13,214 nucleotides of DNA from Proteobacteria bacterium UBA964 (GTDB taxonomy: Bacteria > Pseudomonadota > Gammaproteobacteria > Steroidobacterales > Steroidobacteraceae): NCBI GenBank assembly GCA_002292945.1, contig DBCG01000127.1, positions 15,100 to 28,313 of the forward strand. The letters are read 5' to 3'. The notes under the pieces were generated by a model that ran no database searches, was not told the DNA's origin, and saw only the letters and a program-made list of their open reading frames with translations. A program made the position numbers and the translations under genes. Of this stretch, positions 1-7,550 are shown one piece after another. Positions within the stretch are counted from its first letter, which is position 1; the number at the start of each line of letters is the position of its first letter.

Positions 1-377
1 GGGTCGACCCGCCGCAGCACCGCCTGGATGCGCGCCATCAGCTCACGGGTCGAGAAGGGCTTGGTGACATAGTCATCCGCGCCGCCCTCGAGGCCGGCGA
101 CTTTGTCGGCCTCCTCGGCGCGCGCGGTGAGCATGATGATCGGCAGCTCTTTGAGGTTCGGGTCGCGCTTGAGCTGGCGGGTGAACTCGAGCCCCGTCAT
201 ATCGGGCAGCATCCAATCGACCAACAGCAGGTCGGGACGACGGGCCGCGATCTCGGTGCGGGCGGCGCGGCAATCCTGCGCTTCGCGGATCTCGAATCCG
301 GCGCGCCGCAAGCCGAAGGCGATCATGTCGCGGATGGCCTTCTCGTCTTCGACGATCAATATGACCTTGGCTGGCAT
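1..377 (-). CDS. phoB: Phosphate regulon response regulator PhoB, N-terminal part (cut by window edge)
   Basis: This is the receiver domain of an OmpR/PhoB-family response regulator. The visible 125 residues read as a full receiver: acidic pocket E10/D11, phospho-acceptor D54 in the motif DWMLPDMTG, T84, and K106 in TKPF. DWMLP followed by TGLEF and QLKRD is close to E. coli PhoB, and D54 falls at the same position as in that protein, so I favour PhoB over a generic OmpR regulator. The DNA-binding winged helix lies beyond the left edge. PhoB is phosphorylated by PhoR under phosphate starvation and activates pho genes. I chose the ATG at 377 because it gives nearly the E. coli length; an in-frame ATG at 386 adds three residues, and neither has a clear ribosome site. 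It follows tsaB by only about 20-28 bases on the same strand, so it is probably transcribed with tsaB. A downstream phoR would lie outside the window. Confidence 0.86.
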   Translation of the reverse strand, partial: MPAKVILIVEDEKAIRDMIAFGLRRAGFEIREAQDCRAARTEIAARRPDLLLVDWMLPDMTGLEFTRQLKRDPNLKELPIIMLTARAEEADKVAGLEGGADDYVTKPFSTRELMARIQAVLRRVD

Positions 378-405
378 CGTTGTCATATTTCAGCGCGGCC
401 GTGTT

Positions 406-1104
406 TCAGGATGATGACGGTCGGGCTGACGAGGGCTTTGCGACCTCATCCCGTACATAGACCGGTAGCGCCTCGCTCGGGGGCAGCAGGCGACCTGCCG
501 CGACCTCAGGTCGGGCGAGCGCGAGCACCGCCCTCGCCTGCGGCAGCAGATCGAATGCATCGGTGGGGGCGCCTGGCACGAGGTTCACGAGCGAGGGATG
601 CGCGCGGAAACCCCGACCTGCACCGTGCCAACCGGCGCCCGGGGGCCGCAGCACGCTTTCGGGAGGACCCACCGCCTCCTCCATCAACGCGATGGGCAGG
701 CCATCGGCGCCGGGACGATACGCGCACCAATAGACTTGCTGCATGCGTGCGTCGTTGCAGACCAACACGCCGTCGGGCGCACCCGCGGGCACCCCGATCA
801 CCTCCCACGCGACGGCGCGCAAACTCGACACCGGCACCACGCCCAGCCCCGCGCCGAACGCGAGACCCTGGGTCACGCTCGCCGCCAACCGGACGCCGGT
901 GAAACTGCCGGGGCCACGCCCGAAGGCGATGCCATCGAGCGCAGTCAACGCAACCCCTGCCTCCGCCAGCAAGGCCTCGACCATGGAGAGGATGAGCCCA
1001 GCATGGCCCTGTGGCGCCTCGACGCTGCGCTCGAGCACCGCATCGCCGACCGACAACGCGGCTGAACAGGCTTCGGTGGAGGTGTCGAGGGCGAGCAGTC
1101 TCAT
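406..1104 (-). CDS. tsaB: tRNA threonylcarbamoyladenosine biosynthesis protein TsaB
   Basis: TsaB (YeaZ) is the inactive ASKHA-fold partner that pairs with TsaD and TsaE to transfer threonylcarbamoyl to A37 of ANN-decoding tRNAs in the cytoplasm. The 232-residue product has the family's N-terminal pattern: LALDTSTEACSAAL (residues 4-17), a QGHAG segment near residue 32, and the diagnostic GRGPGSFTGVRLA near residue 62. The length matches the usual 220-235. The C-terminal third is less conserved and ends in a serine-rich tail. The ATG at 1104 lies 11 bases after the yoaA stop with no obvious Shine-Dalgarno sequence, which suggests translational coupling. The yoaA-tsaB order is also found in E. 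coli, which supports both identifications. Confidence 0.93.
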   Translation of the reverse strand: MRLLALDTSTEACSAALSVGDAVLERSVEAPQGHAGLILSMVEALLAEAGVALTALDGIAFGRGPGSFTGVRLAASVTQGLAFGAGLGVVPVSSLRAVAWEVIGVPAGAPDGVLVCNDARMQQVYWCAYRPGADGLPIALMEEAVGPPESVLRPPGAGWHGAGRGFRAHPSLVNLVPGAPTDAFDLLPQARAVLALARPEVAAGRLLPPSEALPVYVRDEVAKPSSARPSSS

Positions 1105-1115
1105 GGCAGCGTGGG

Positions 1116-3050
1116 TCAGGCCTTCAATCGGCGCAGGAAACGGGTGGCTTCAGCTCGATCGCGCGTCGCCGGCATCTCCGGCAGGCTTGCGCGGAACACG
1201 CGTCCGTAGCCCTTGCCGAGCAGCCGCGGATCACAGATGACGATCATGCCACGGTCGGTCTCGCTGCGGATGAGGCGGCCGACCCCCTGCTTCAGCGCGA
1301 GCACCGCCTCAGGCAGCTGGTAGTCGCGGAAGGCGTTGCCGCCACTGCGCTGCAGGTGCTCGATGCGCGCCTTGGTGAGCGGGTCGTCGGGCGACGCGAA
1401 CGGCAACTTCTCGATGATGACGAGCCGCAGCGCCTCGCCCTTCACATCGACCCCTTCCCAAAAACTCGCGGTACCGAGCAGCACCGCATCGCCGTGCTCG
1501 CGGAACTCGCGCAACAGCCGCTCACGCGGCCCCTCGCCCTGCACGAGCAGCGGCCGCTCCACCGCGCCGTCCCAAGTGGCGCGTAACCGCGCCGCACCCT
1601 GCGCCAACGCGCGATGACTGGTGAAGAGCAGGAAGGCGCCACCGCCCGACGCCTCCAACAGCGGCACGCTCGCGTCGATCACGGCATCGACATACCCCGG
1701 CTGCGCGGGCTCGGGCATCCCCTCGGGCAGGTACAACATCGCCTGTGAGTTGAAGTCGAACGGGCTCGGGATGCGCAGCGTCGGCGCGTCCTCGAGTCCG
1801 AGCCGCGTCGCGAAATGCGCGAAATCCTCGCCCACGGACAGCGTCGCGGAGGTGAACACCCAAGCGGCCGGATGCGCCGTGACGAGCCCCCGGAACCGCT
1901 CTGAGACATCGAACGGCAGCAGACCGAGCGTGAAACCGCGTGCGGCCGTCTCGACCGTGCGCGCGCCGTCGTCGCCGCCCGCCTGGGCGATCCGTTCGAG
2001 CACCCCCGCGAGCTCCCCGGCACGCCCCGCCACCGCGGCGATCGCGGGCTGCTGCGAGGCGTCGCCCAACGCGATGCCGTACTCGCGCAGCGCCGCCACC
2101 AACGCGAGCACTGCGGAGTCGAGCTCCTCGTCGGCCTCTTCCCAACGCCGACGGGCCGCACCGCGTGGCAAGGTCGCCAGCACCGCGCCGAGCGCCGCTT
2201 CGACCGTGCGGGCCGCAGGTCCGATCTCTGCCAAAGATCCGCCGCCGCGCAGCAAGGCCGCCTTGCCTTCCGTCAGCAGCGTCTCGCCCTGCCGCGCCGA
2301 GAACTGGGCGCCGAAGAACTGCGTGGCGAGATCCGGCAACTGGTGCGCCTCATCGAGGATCACCGCATCGGCGGAGCCGAGAAGGTCGCCGAAACCGTCC
2401 TCCTTCAGCGCGAGATCGGCAAGCAGCAGGTGATGGTTGACGATGACGAGGTCCGCCGCCTGCGCGTCGCGCCGTGCCGCCACCACATGACAGCCCGCGT
2501 AGTCCGGGCAGCGCTGACCCAAGCAGTTGTCGCGGGTCGAGGTGACCTGCGGCCAGATCGACTGGGACTCGGTCATGCCGGGTACTTCGGCCAGATCGCC
2601 CGTCTTCGTGATCGCAGACCACGACTCGAGCCGCGCCAGCAAGGGCTCGGGCACCGCGACGCCCTCGAGCACGCGCTGCGAGAGTTGGCGCTTGAGGCGG
2701 TAGGTACAAAGATAGTTGCTACGCCCTTTGAGGAGGGCCACCCGGGCGGGACTACCGAGCGCGCCGGCGACCAACGGCACATCCTTGGCGTAGAGCTGAT
2801 CTTGCAGCGTGCGGGTGCCGGTCGAAACCAGCACGCGCCGCCCGGCGAGCAGCGCCGGCACCAGATAAGCGAAGGTCTTGCCGGTACCGGTACCCGCTTC
2901 GACCAAGAGCGCGGTGCGGTGCTCGAGCGCGTCGGTGACCGCGCTCGCCATCTGCAGTTGGGCACGCCGGGGTCGGAAGCCCGGCAGGCTCCCGGCCAGG
3001 GGCCCGTCGGGACCGAGGATGTCGTCGATATCCTGCATCGCGGGCGGCAC
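1116..3050 (-). CDS. yoaA: YoaA/DinG-family Fe-S ATP-dependent DNA helicase
   Basis: This is a superfamily 2, XPD/DinG-type 5'-3' DNA helicase. Numbered from the first possible start, Walker A is AGTGTGKT (residues 52-59, K58). Four cysteines expected to hold a 4Fe-4S cluster are C115, C176, C181 and C187. The Walker B DEAH box is at 233-236 (ILDEAHQLPD), after the NHHLLLADL segment. C-terminal helicase motifs include FTSATL, GTASFWEGVDVKG and QGVGRLIRS. The length of about 640 residues fits E. coli YoaA (636), and the adjacent tsaB supports yoaA rather than dinG. In E. coli, YoaA pairs with the HolC subunit of DNA polymerase III and helps cells tolerate replication-blocking damage. The longest reading starts at a GTG at 3050; an ATG at 3038 removes four residues. 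No ribosome site separates them. An in-frame stop lies about 50 bases upstream. It is divergent from pckG. Confidence 0.92.
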   Translation of the reverse strand: MPPAMQDIDDILGPDGPLAGSLPGFRPRRAQLQMASAVTDALEHRTALLVEAGTGTGKTFAYLVPALLAGRRVLVSTGTRTLQDQLYAKDVPLVAGALGSPARVALLKGRSNYLCTYRLKRQLSQRVLEGVAVPEPLLARLESWSAITKTGDLAEVPGMTESQSIWPQVTSTRDNCLGQRCPDYAGCHVVAARRDAQAADLVIVNHHLLLADLALKEDGFGDLLGSADAVILDEAHQLPDLATQFFGAQFSARQGETLLTEGKAALLRGGGSLAEIGPAARTVEAALGAVLATLPRGAARRRWEEADEELDSAVLALVAALREYGIALGDASQQPAIAAVAGRAGELAGVLERIAQAGGDDGARTVETAARGFTLGLLPFDVSERFRGLVTAHPAAWVFTSATLSVGEDFAHFATRLGLEDAPTLRIPSPFDFNSQAMLYLPEGMPEPAQPGYVDAVIDASVPLLEASGGGAFLLFTSHRALAQGAARLRATWDGAVERPLLVQGEGPRERLLREFREHGDAVLLGTASFWEGVDVKGEALRLVIIEKLPFASPDDPLTKARIEHLQRSGGNAFRDYQLPEAVLALKQGVGRLIRSETDRGMIVICDPRLLGKGYGRVFRASLPEMPATRDRAEATRFLRRLKA

Positions 3051-3152
3051 GCTAACCGCTGCACGGCGCCGTGTCGAGCATTGAATCTGAAAGAAAAATC
3101 ACGAATTCCGCAGGGACCGCGGGCCGCTCGGACGCGACCTGTGCCGCAGCCG

Positions 3153-3160
3153 GTTATACT
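3153..3160 (+). promoter_or_regulatory. Probable pckG -10 element (TATACT), possibly bidirectional
   Basis: In the 148-base gap between yoaA and pckG, TATACT at 3155-3160 matches the sigma-70 -10 consensus at five of six positions. It would start transcription near 3167, giving pckG a leader of about 32 bases. No convincing -35 is visible 16-18 bases upstream. On the opposite strand the overlapping bases 3158-3153 read TATAAC, also five of six, so the same AT island could serve yoaA. The rest of the gap shows no terminator and no further motif. Confidence 0.4.
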
Positions 3161-3186
3161 GGTGGGTCCTGATATCGAGCCTATTG

Positions 3187-3192
3187 AAAGGA
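3187..3192 (+). promoter_or_regulatory. Ribosome binding site of pckG
   Basis: AAAGGA sits six bases before the ATG at 3199. It decides the start: the frame is also open from a TTG at 3184, but that codon lies upstream of the Shine-Dalgarno sequence and has none of its own. Confidence 0.8.
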
Positions 3193-3198
3193 TTTCCG

Positions 3199-4971
3199 AT
3201 GGCCACCGCACCCCTCGCCCTGCCCGCCCTGCCCACGATGTCCCCCGCCGTGAGCGAATGGGTCACCTCGGTACGGCAGCTCACGCAGCCCGAACGGGTG
3301 CACTGGTGTGAAGGGTCTGACGACGAGTATCGCGTTCTGATCGCCGAACTCGAAGCGAGCGGCGAACTGCAGAAGCTCAACGAGGCGCATTACCCCAACT
3401 GCTTCCTCGCACGCTCGCATCCCTCCGATGTGGCGCGTGTCGAGCACCTCACCTTCGTGTGCACCACCGACCGGGAAGACGCCGGCCCGAACAACCACTG
3501 GATGGCGCCTGCTGACGCCAAGGCCAAGATGCTGGGCCTCTTCGAGGGCTGCATGAAGGGTCGCACGCTCTATGTGGTCCCTTATTGCATGGGCCCGATC
3601 GACTCGCCCTACTCGCGCTGCGGCGTCGAGATCACCGACAGCGCCTATGTCGTCATCAACATGATCCTGATGACCCGCGCGGGCCGCCCGGCGCTCGAGC
3701 GCATCGCGCGCGAGGGCAGCTTCGTGAAGGGCCTGCACTCCACGGGCGAGCTCGACCCGAACCGTCGCTTCATCATGCACTTCCCCGAAGAGCTCTCGAT
3801 CATGAGCTTCGGCAGCGGCTACGGCGGCAACGCCCTGCTCGGCAAAAAGTGTCATGCGCTGCGCATCGCGAGCTACCAGGCACGCAACGAAGGCTGGCTC
3901 GCCGAGCACATGCTCATCGTCGGCCTCACGAGCCCGCAAGGGGAGACGCACTATGTCGCGGCGGCATTCCCGTCGGCCTGCGGCAAGACCAATCTCGCGA
4001 TGCTGATCCCGCCCGAGACGATGCCGGGCTGGAAGGTCACGACCGTGGGCGATGACATCGCCTGGCTGCACCCTGGCCCGGATGGCCGCCTGTACGCGAT
4101 CAACCCCGAGGCCGGTTACTTCGGCGTGGTGCCCGGCACCAACCCCAAGACCAACCGCAACGCCTTCGAGATGATCCAGCGCGACACGCTGTTCACCAAT
4201 GTCGGCCTCACCGCCGACAACCAGCCCTGGTGGGAAGGGCTCGACACCGGCACACCGGTGATCGACTGGCAAGGCCGCCCCTACGACCCGACCAACGGCC
4301 CGGCGGCGCAGCCCAACTCGCGCTTCACCGTGTCGGCCAAGCGGAATCCGAGCTACGCGCCGGAGGCCGACAGCCCGCGCGGCGTGCCGATCTCCGCGAT
4401 CGTCTTCGGCGGTCGTCGCCGTGGCGTCGCGCCGCTCGTGTACGAAGCGCGTGACTGGAACCATGGTGTGCTCGTCGGGGCTTCGGTCGCCTCCGAGACC
4501 ACCGCCGCCGCCATCGGTCAGGCCGGCGTGCTGCGCCGCGACCCGATGGCCATGAAACCCTTCGCCGGCTACAACTACGGCGACTACTGGGCGCATTGGC
4601 TCGCCATGGGCGCGAAGCTCAAGCACCCGCCCAAGATCTACCATGTGAACTGGTTCCGTCGCGATGCCGACGGCAAGTTCCTTTGGCCGGGCTTCGGCGA
4701 CAACCTGCGCGTGCTCGAGTGGATCATCGACCGTTGCAGCAGCAAGGCCGGCGCGCATGAGACCGCCATCGGCAACCTGCCGCGCCCAGAGGACCTCGAC
4801 CTCGAAGGTCTCGACCTCGCACCGGGTGCTCTCGCTCAACTGCTGTCGGTGCAGGCCGAGGAGTGGCGCGCCGAAGCGGCCGACATCGAGAAGCACTTCG
4901 ACGAGTACGGCAGCCGCACGCCCGCCGCGCTGCGCGCGCAGGTCCAAGCGTTGCGCGCCCGTCTCGGATGA
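3199..4971 (+). CDS. pckG: Phosphoenolpyruvate carboxykinase (GTP)
   Basis: This enzyme converts oxaloacetate plus GTP to phosphoenolpyruvate, CO2 and GDP, the entry step of gluconeogenesis, in the cytoplasm with Mn2+ or Mg2+. The 590-residue length is typical of the GTP class (about 600), not the ATP class (about 540). Visible motifs are SPYSRCGVEITDSAYVVINM (substrate and metal site region), the P-loop signature FPSACGKTN at residues 257-265 (K263, with the GTP-class reactive cysteine C261), the kinase-2 motif VGDDIAWL, and NPEAGYFGVVPGTN. The C-terminal region has NWFRRDADGKFLWPGFGDN, typical of the family. The ATG at 3199 is fixed by AAAGGA six bases upstream. Its stop codon overlaps the start of the secreted peptidase gene that follows, so the two are probably co-translated. 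Enteric bacteria carry the unrelated ATP-dependent enzyme, so this gene speaks against an enteric host. Confidence 0.97.
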   Translation: MATAPLALPALPTMSPAVSEWVTSVRQLTQPERVHWCEGSDDEYRVLIAELEASGELQKLNEAHYPNCFLARSHPSDVARVEHLTFVCTTDREDAGPNNHWMAPADAKAKMLGLFEGCMKGRTLYVVPYCMGPIDSPYSRCGVEITDSAYVVINMILMTRAGRPALERIAREGSFVKGLHSTGELDPNRRFIMHFPEELSIMSFGSGYGGNALLGKKCHALRIASYQARNEGWLAEHMLIVGLTSPQGETHYVAAAFPSACGKTNLAMLIPPETMPGWKVTTVGDDIAWLHPGPDGRLYAINPEAGYFGVVPGTNPKTNRNAFEMIQRDTLFTNVGLTADNQPWWEGLDTGTPVIDWQGRPYDPTNGPAAQPNSRFTVSAKRNPSYAPEADSPRGVPISAIVFGGRRRGVAPLVYEARDWNHGVLVGASVASETTAAAIGQAGVLRRDPMAMKPFAGYNYGDYWAHWLAMGAKLKHPPKIYHVNWFRRDADGKFLWPGFGDNLRVLEWIIDRCSSKAGAHETAIGNLPRPEDLDLEGLDLAPGALAQLLSVQAEEWRAEAADIEKHFDEYGSRTPAALRAQVQALRARLG

Positions 4972-6434
4972 TGCGGTCGCCACGGATCACGCGCGCGGCT
5001 GTCGCGACGCTCGCCGGGCTGCTGTTCGCGACCGCCACCCTTTCGGGTTCCGCAACGGCCGAGACCCCGTCACGCAGCGTCGAGATCAGACCTTCGAAGG
5101 CAGCGCTCAGGAGCGCCGCACAACTGCGCGATCAAGCGCTCAAGAGCGACGAGGCGCTGCAACTGCTCACTGCGCTCACCACCGAGGTCGGTCCGCGTTT
5201 CGCAGGCACCCCGGGCGATCTCGCCGGGGTCGAATGGACGCGCCGCAAACTCGTGGATCTCGGTTTCACCGAGGTGCGTACGCCCGAGGTGATCGTCCCG
5301 CGCTGGGTGCGCGGCGAGGCGAGCGCCGAGGTGCTCGCGCCCTATCCGCAGTCGATGGTCACCGTCGCGATCGGCGGCAGCATCGGCACCGCCGATGAGG
5401 GCCTCGTCGCACCGGTCGTGATGGTCAAAGACCTCGCGGCGCTGCAGGCGCTGCCCGCCGGTGCCGTCAAAGGCAAGATCGTGTTCTTCGCGGGTCGCAC
5501 CGAACGCACCCGCGATGGCAGCGGCTATGGCAAGGCCGTGCGCTCGCGCACCGAGGGACCGAGCGCCGCGGCCGCATCGGGCGCCGTCGGCATCGTCGTG
5601 CGCTCCATCGGCACCAGCACGAACCGCATCGCACACACCGGCACCCTCTCCTACAACATCGCCGCGCCGCGCATCCCGGCGCTCGCCGTATCCAACCCCG
5701 ACGCCGACATGCTCGAGCGCCAGTTCGCGAGCGGTCGTGAGGTCAGCCTGCGCATGCGGGTCACGGCGCGTGACCTGCCGCAGGTCCGCTCCGCCAATGT
5801 GATCGGCGACCTGCGTGGCACCGACCTCGCCGAGGAGATCGTGCTGGTCGGCGGTCACCTCGACACCTGGGATCTCGGCATGGGCGTGCAGGACGACGGC
5901 GCGGGCGTCGCGATCGCGATCGCCGCGGCGCGCCTCGCCGCTCAGATGACGCCACGGCCCCGCCGCACCATCCGCGTGGTCGCGTTCGCCAACGAAGAGT
6001 TCGGGCTCTCAGGCGCGGCCCGTTATCCGGCGGACGAAGGCGACGAATCGGTCGGCAAGCACGCCTTCGCCATGGAGGCGGATCTCGGCGATGGCCCCGT
6101 GTGGAAGATCGGTGGTCGCGTGCCGCCCGCACACTGGCCGCTCATCGAAGGCATCCACGGCGTCGTGAAGGGTTTGGGCGTCGAGCTCGGAGACAACACC
6201 TCGAACGGCGGCGCCGACCTCGGCCCGCTGCGTCGCCGCGGCGTGCCGGTGCTGGCGCCAGCGCTCGATGCGACCACCTACTTCGACATCCACCACACCG
6301 TCAACGACACGCTCGACCAGGTGGATCCCGCGCACCTTCGACAGTCCGTCGCGGTGTTCGCGGTGGCGATCTATCTCGCTGCGATGACGGACGGCCCGGT
6401 GGATCGGCTACCGACGGACCCCGCTACGCGCTGA
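4968..6434 (+). CDS. Secreted M28-family zinc peptidase (carboxypeptidase Q-like)
   Basis: This is a co-catalytic two-zinc aminopeptidase/carboxypeptidase of family M28, probably acting in the periplasm or outside the cell on peptides. The 488-residue product begins with a signal peptide: basic MMRSPRITR, a hydrophobic core and a likely cut after the SATA segment near residue 31. A PA-type insert spans roughly residues 130-265. All expected metal and catalytic residues are present: H297 (GGHLDTWD), D309 (QDDGAG), E343 as general base with E344 as ligand (ANEEFG), D372 (EADLGD) and H443 (IHHTVNDT). The HLDTWD and HHTVNDTLDQVD segments resemble human carboxypeptidase Q (PGCP). Two adjacent ATGs, at 4968 and 4971, overlap the pckG stop; there is no separate ribosome site, so coupling to pckG is likely. 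It converges on dusA with only 13 bases between, and no terminator is visible there. The exact substrate cannot be told. Confidence 0.93.
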   Translation: MMRSPRITRAAVATLAGLLFATATLSGSATAETPSRSVEIRPSKAALRSAAQLRDQALKSDEALQLLTALTTEVGPRFAGTPGDLAGVEWTRRKLVDLGFTEVRTPEVIVPRWVRGEASAEVLAPYPQSMVTVAIGGSIGTADEGLVAPVVMVKDLAALQALPAGAVKGKIVFFAGRTERTRDGSGYGKAVRSRTEGPSAAAASGAVGIVVRSIGTSTNRIAHTGTLSYNIAAPRIPALAVSNPDADMLERQFASGREVSLRMRVTARDLPQVRSANVIGDLRGTDLAEEIVLVGGHLDTWDLGMGVQDDGAGVAIAIAAARLAAQMTPRPRRTIRVVAFANEEFGLSGAARYPADEGDESVGKHAFAMEADLGDGPVWKIGGRVPPAHWPLIEGIHGVVKGLGVELGDNTSNGGADLGPLRRRGVPVLAPALDATTYFDIHHTVNDTLDQVDPAHLRQSVAVFAVAIYLAAMTDGPVDRLPTDPATR

Positions 6435-6447
6435 GCACGGTCGCCGC

Positions 6448-7476
6448 TCAGGCCGCCTCGTTGTAGGCGAGTTCCGCGGCGCGCCGGATCAGCTCCGGCC
6501 CCGCATCGCGCTCACGCGCCCCCTCGGAGAGCATCCGCCGGTACTCGCGCGCACCGGGGGTATGGCTCACGAGCCCGAGCAGGTGGCGCGTGATCGCCGG
6601 AAGCCGCTCACCGCGCGACATCTCGCGCTCTGCGTACACGGCCATGCGCTCGAGCTGCGATGCGATGGAGGGCGTACGGTAGCCCGGTTCGATGGCCTCG
6701 AAGATCTCGCCCAGCACCATCGGTCGATGGTAGGCCTCGCGACCGATCATGACCCCATCTGCCCACTCGAGCGCCTCGACGCAGGGCGCGGCGGTGCGCA
6801 GCCCGCCGTTGAGCACCACCGGCAGGTCGGGGAAATCTTCTTTGAGCCGCCGCACGATGTCGTAGCGCAGCGGCGGGATCTCGCGGTTGTCGGCCGGCGA
6901 CCAGTTGCCGAGCACCGCACGGCGCGCATGCACGATGGCGCAATCGACGCCCACCGCACGGATCTCCACCAAAAAATCGGCCAGACGGTCGTAGTCCGCC
7001 TCGTCGAAACGCTGCATGGCGAGGGCGAGGTCCGGCTGCCCCGAACGCAGCGTGCCGATGCGCATCTTGACGGTGACCGGGATGTCGACGACCTCACGCA
7101 TCGCCGCGACACAGTCCGCCACCAACGACGGCTCGTTCATGAGGCACGCACCGAATGCGCCCTTCTGGACCTTGTCGGAGGGACAGCCGCAGTTGAGGTT
7201 GATCTCGTCGTAGCCCCACTCCGCGCCGTAGCGCGCGGCGGCGGCGAGGTAGTCCGGTTCGCAGCCGCCCAACTGCAGCGCGACGGGGTGTTCTTCCGAG
7301 GAGAACTCGAGCAACCGGTCGCGCTCGCCACGCAGGATCGCCGAGGCGGTGACCATCTCCGTGTAGAGAAGCAGATCCGGCGCGAAGCCGCGCAGGAAAT
7401 AGCGGCAGTGCCGGTCGGTCCAATCCATCATCGGGGCGACCGACACGCGTCGGTCGAGGAAACCCGGCAAAGTCAT
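6448..7476 (-). CDS. dusA: tRNA-dihydrouridine(20/20a) synthase DusA
   Basis: DusA is an FMN-dependent, NADPH-using enzyme that reduces U20 and U20a in the D-loop of tRNAs. The 342-residue product has the Dus TIM-barrel pattern: VAPMMDWTDRHCRYF at 13-27 (a DusA signature that separates it from DusB and DusC), LQLGG near 68, NLNCGCPSDKVQKGAFGACLM at 93-113 with catalytic C98, VTVKMRIG, and the FMN phosphate-binding segments VVLNGGL and VMIGREAYHRP. The ATG at 7476 is supported by GAAAGG six bases upstream. The gene lies 64 bases downstream of the TraB/GumN gene on the same strand, and a promoter-like sequence in that gap may give it independent expression. Confidence 0.96.
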   Translation of the reverse strand: MTLPGFLDRRVSVAPMMDWTDRHCRYFLRGFAPDLLLYTEMVTASAILRGERDRLLEFSSEEHPVALQLGGCEPDYLAAAARYGAEWGYDEINLNCGCPSDKVQKGAFGACLMNEPSLVADCVAAMREVVDIPVTVKMRIGTLRSGQPDLALAMQRFDEADYDRLADFLVEIRAVGVDCAIVHARRAVLGNWSPADNREIPPLRYDIVRRLKEDFPDLPVVLNGGLRTAAPCVEALEWADGVMIGREAYHRPMVLGEIFEAIEPGYRTPSIASQLERMAVYAEREMSRGERLPAITRHLLGLVSHTPGAREYRRMLSEGARERDAGPELIRRAAELAYNEAA

Positions 7477-7482
7477 CGTGAG

Positions 7483-7488
7483 CCTTTC
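7483..7488 (-). promoter_or_regulatory. Ribosome binding site of dusA
   Basis: On the minus strand, GAAAGG sits six bases before the ATG at 7476, a standard Shine-Dalgarno spacing that confirms the DusA start. Confidence 0.75.
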
Positions 7489-7521
7489 ACGCCGCGTCTG
7501 TTGATCATGCGGCGCGACGGG

Positions 7522-7550
7522 ATTTTATCACGCAGACGGATCAGTGTGAC
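7522..7550 (-). promoter_or_regulatory. Probable dusA promoter (GTCACA, 17 bases, extended TGA-TAAAAT)
   Basis: On the minus strand, TAAAAT (7527-7522, five of six to consensus) is preceded by TGA, giving an extended -10 (TGn). GTCACA (7550-7545, four of six to TTGACA) lies 17 bases upstream, inside the last codons of the TraB/GumN gene. Transcription would begin near 7515 and give dusA a leader of about 38 bases that includes its ribosome site. The prediction is from consensus matching by eye. Confidence 0.5.

Noticed and set aside
380..390. A Pho-box-like half site (TTGTCAT followed by ATTT) on the plus strand over the phoB start codon.
   Set aside because: Only one half-repeat fits and the second (CAGCGCG) does not; its position over the start codon makes it more likely to be chance coding sequence.
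2883..2894. A perfect palindrome GGTACCGGTACC.
   Set aside because: It is the codon repeat encoding the Walker A glycine-threonine run of the YoaA helicase, explained by protein sequence.
2343..3311. A 322-codon plus-strand frame crossing yoaA and the 5' end of pckG.
   Set aside because: It overlaps two well-identified genes in other frames and shows no family signature.
3181..4983. A 600-codon open frame antisense to the whole of pckG.
   Set aside because: It is a codon-phase shadow of a highly expressed GC-rich gene; the translation is Arg/His/Val/Ala-rich with no recognisable domain, while the plus strand encodes an unmistakable PEP carboxykinase.
6435..6447. A terminator between the convergent M28 peptidase and dusA genes.
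   Set aside because: The gap is only 13 bases and holds no hairpin followed by a T-tract on either strand.
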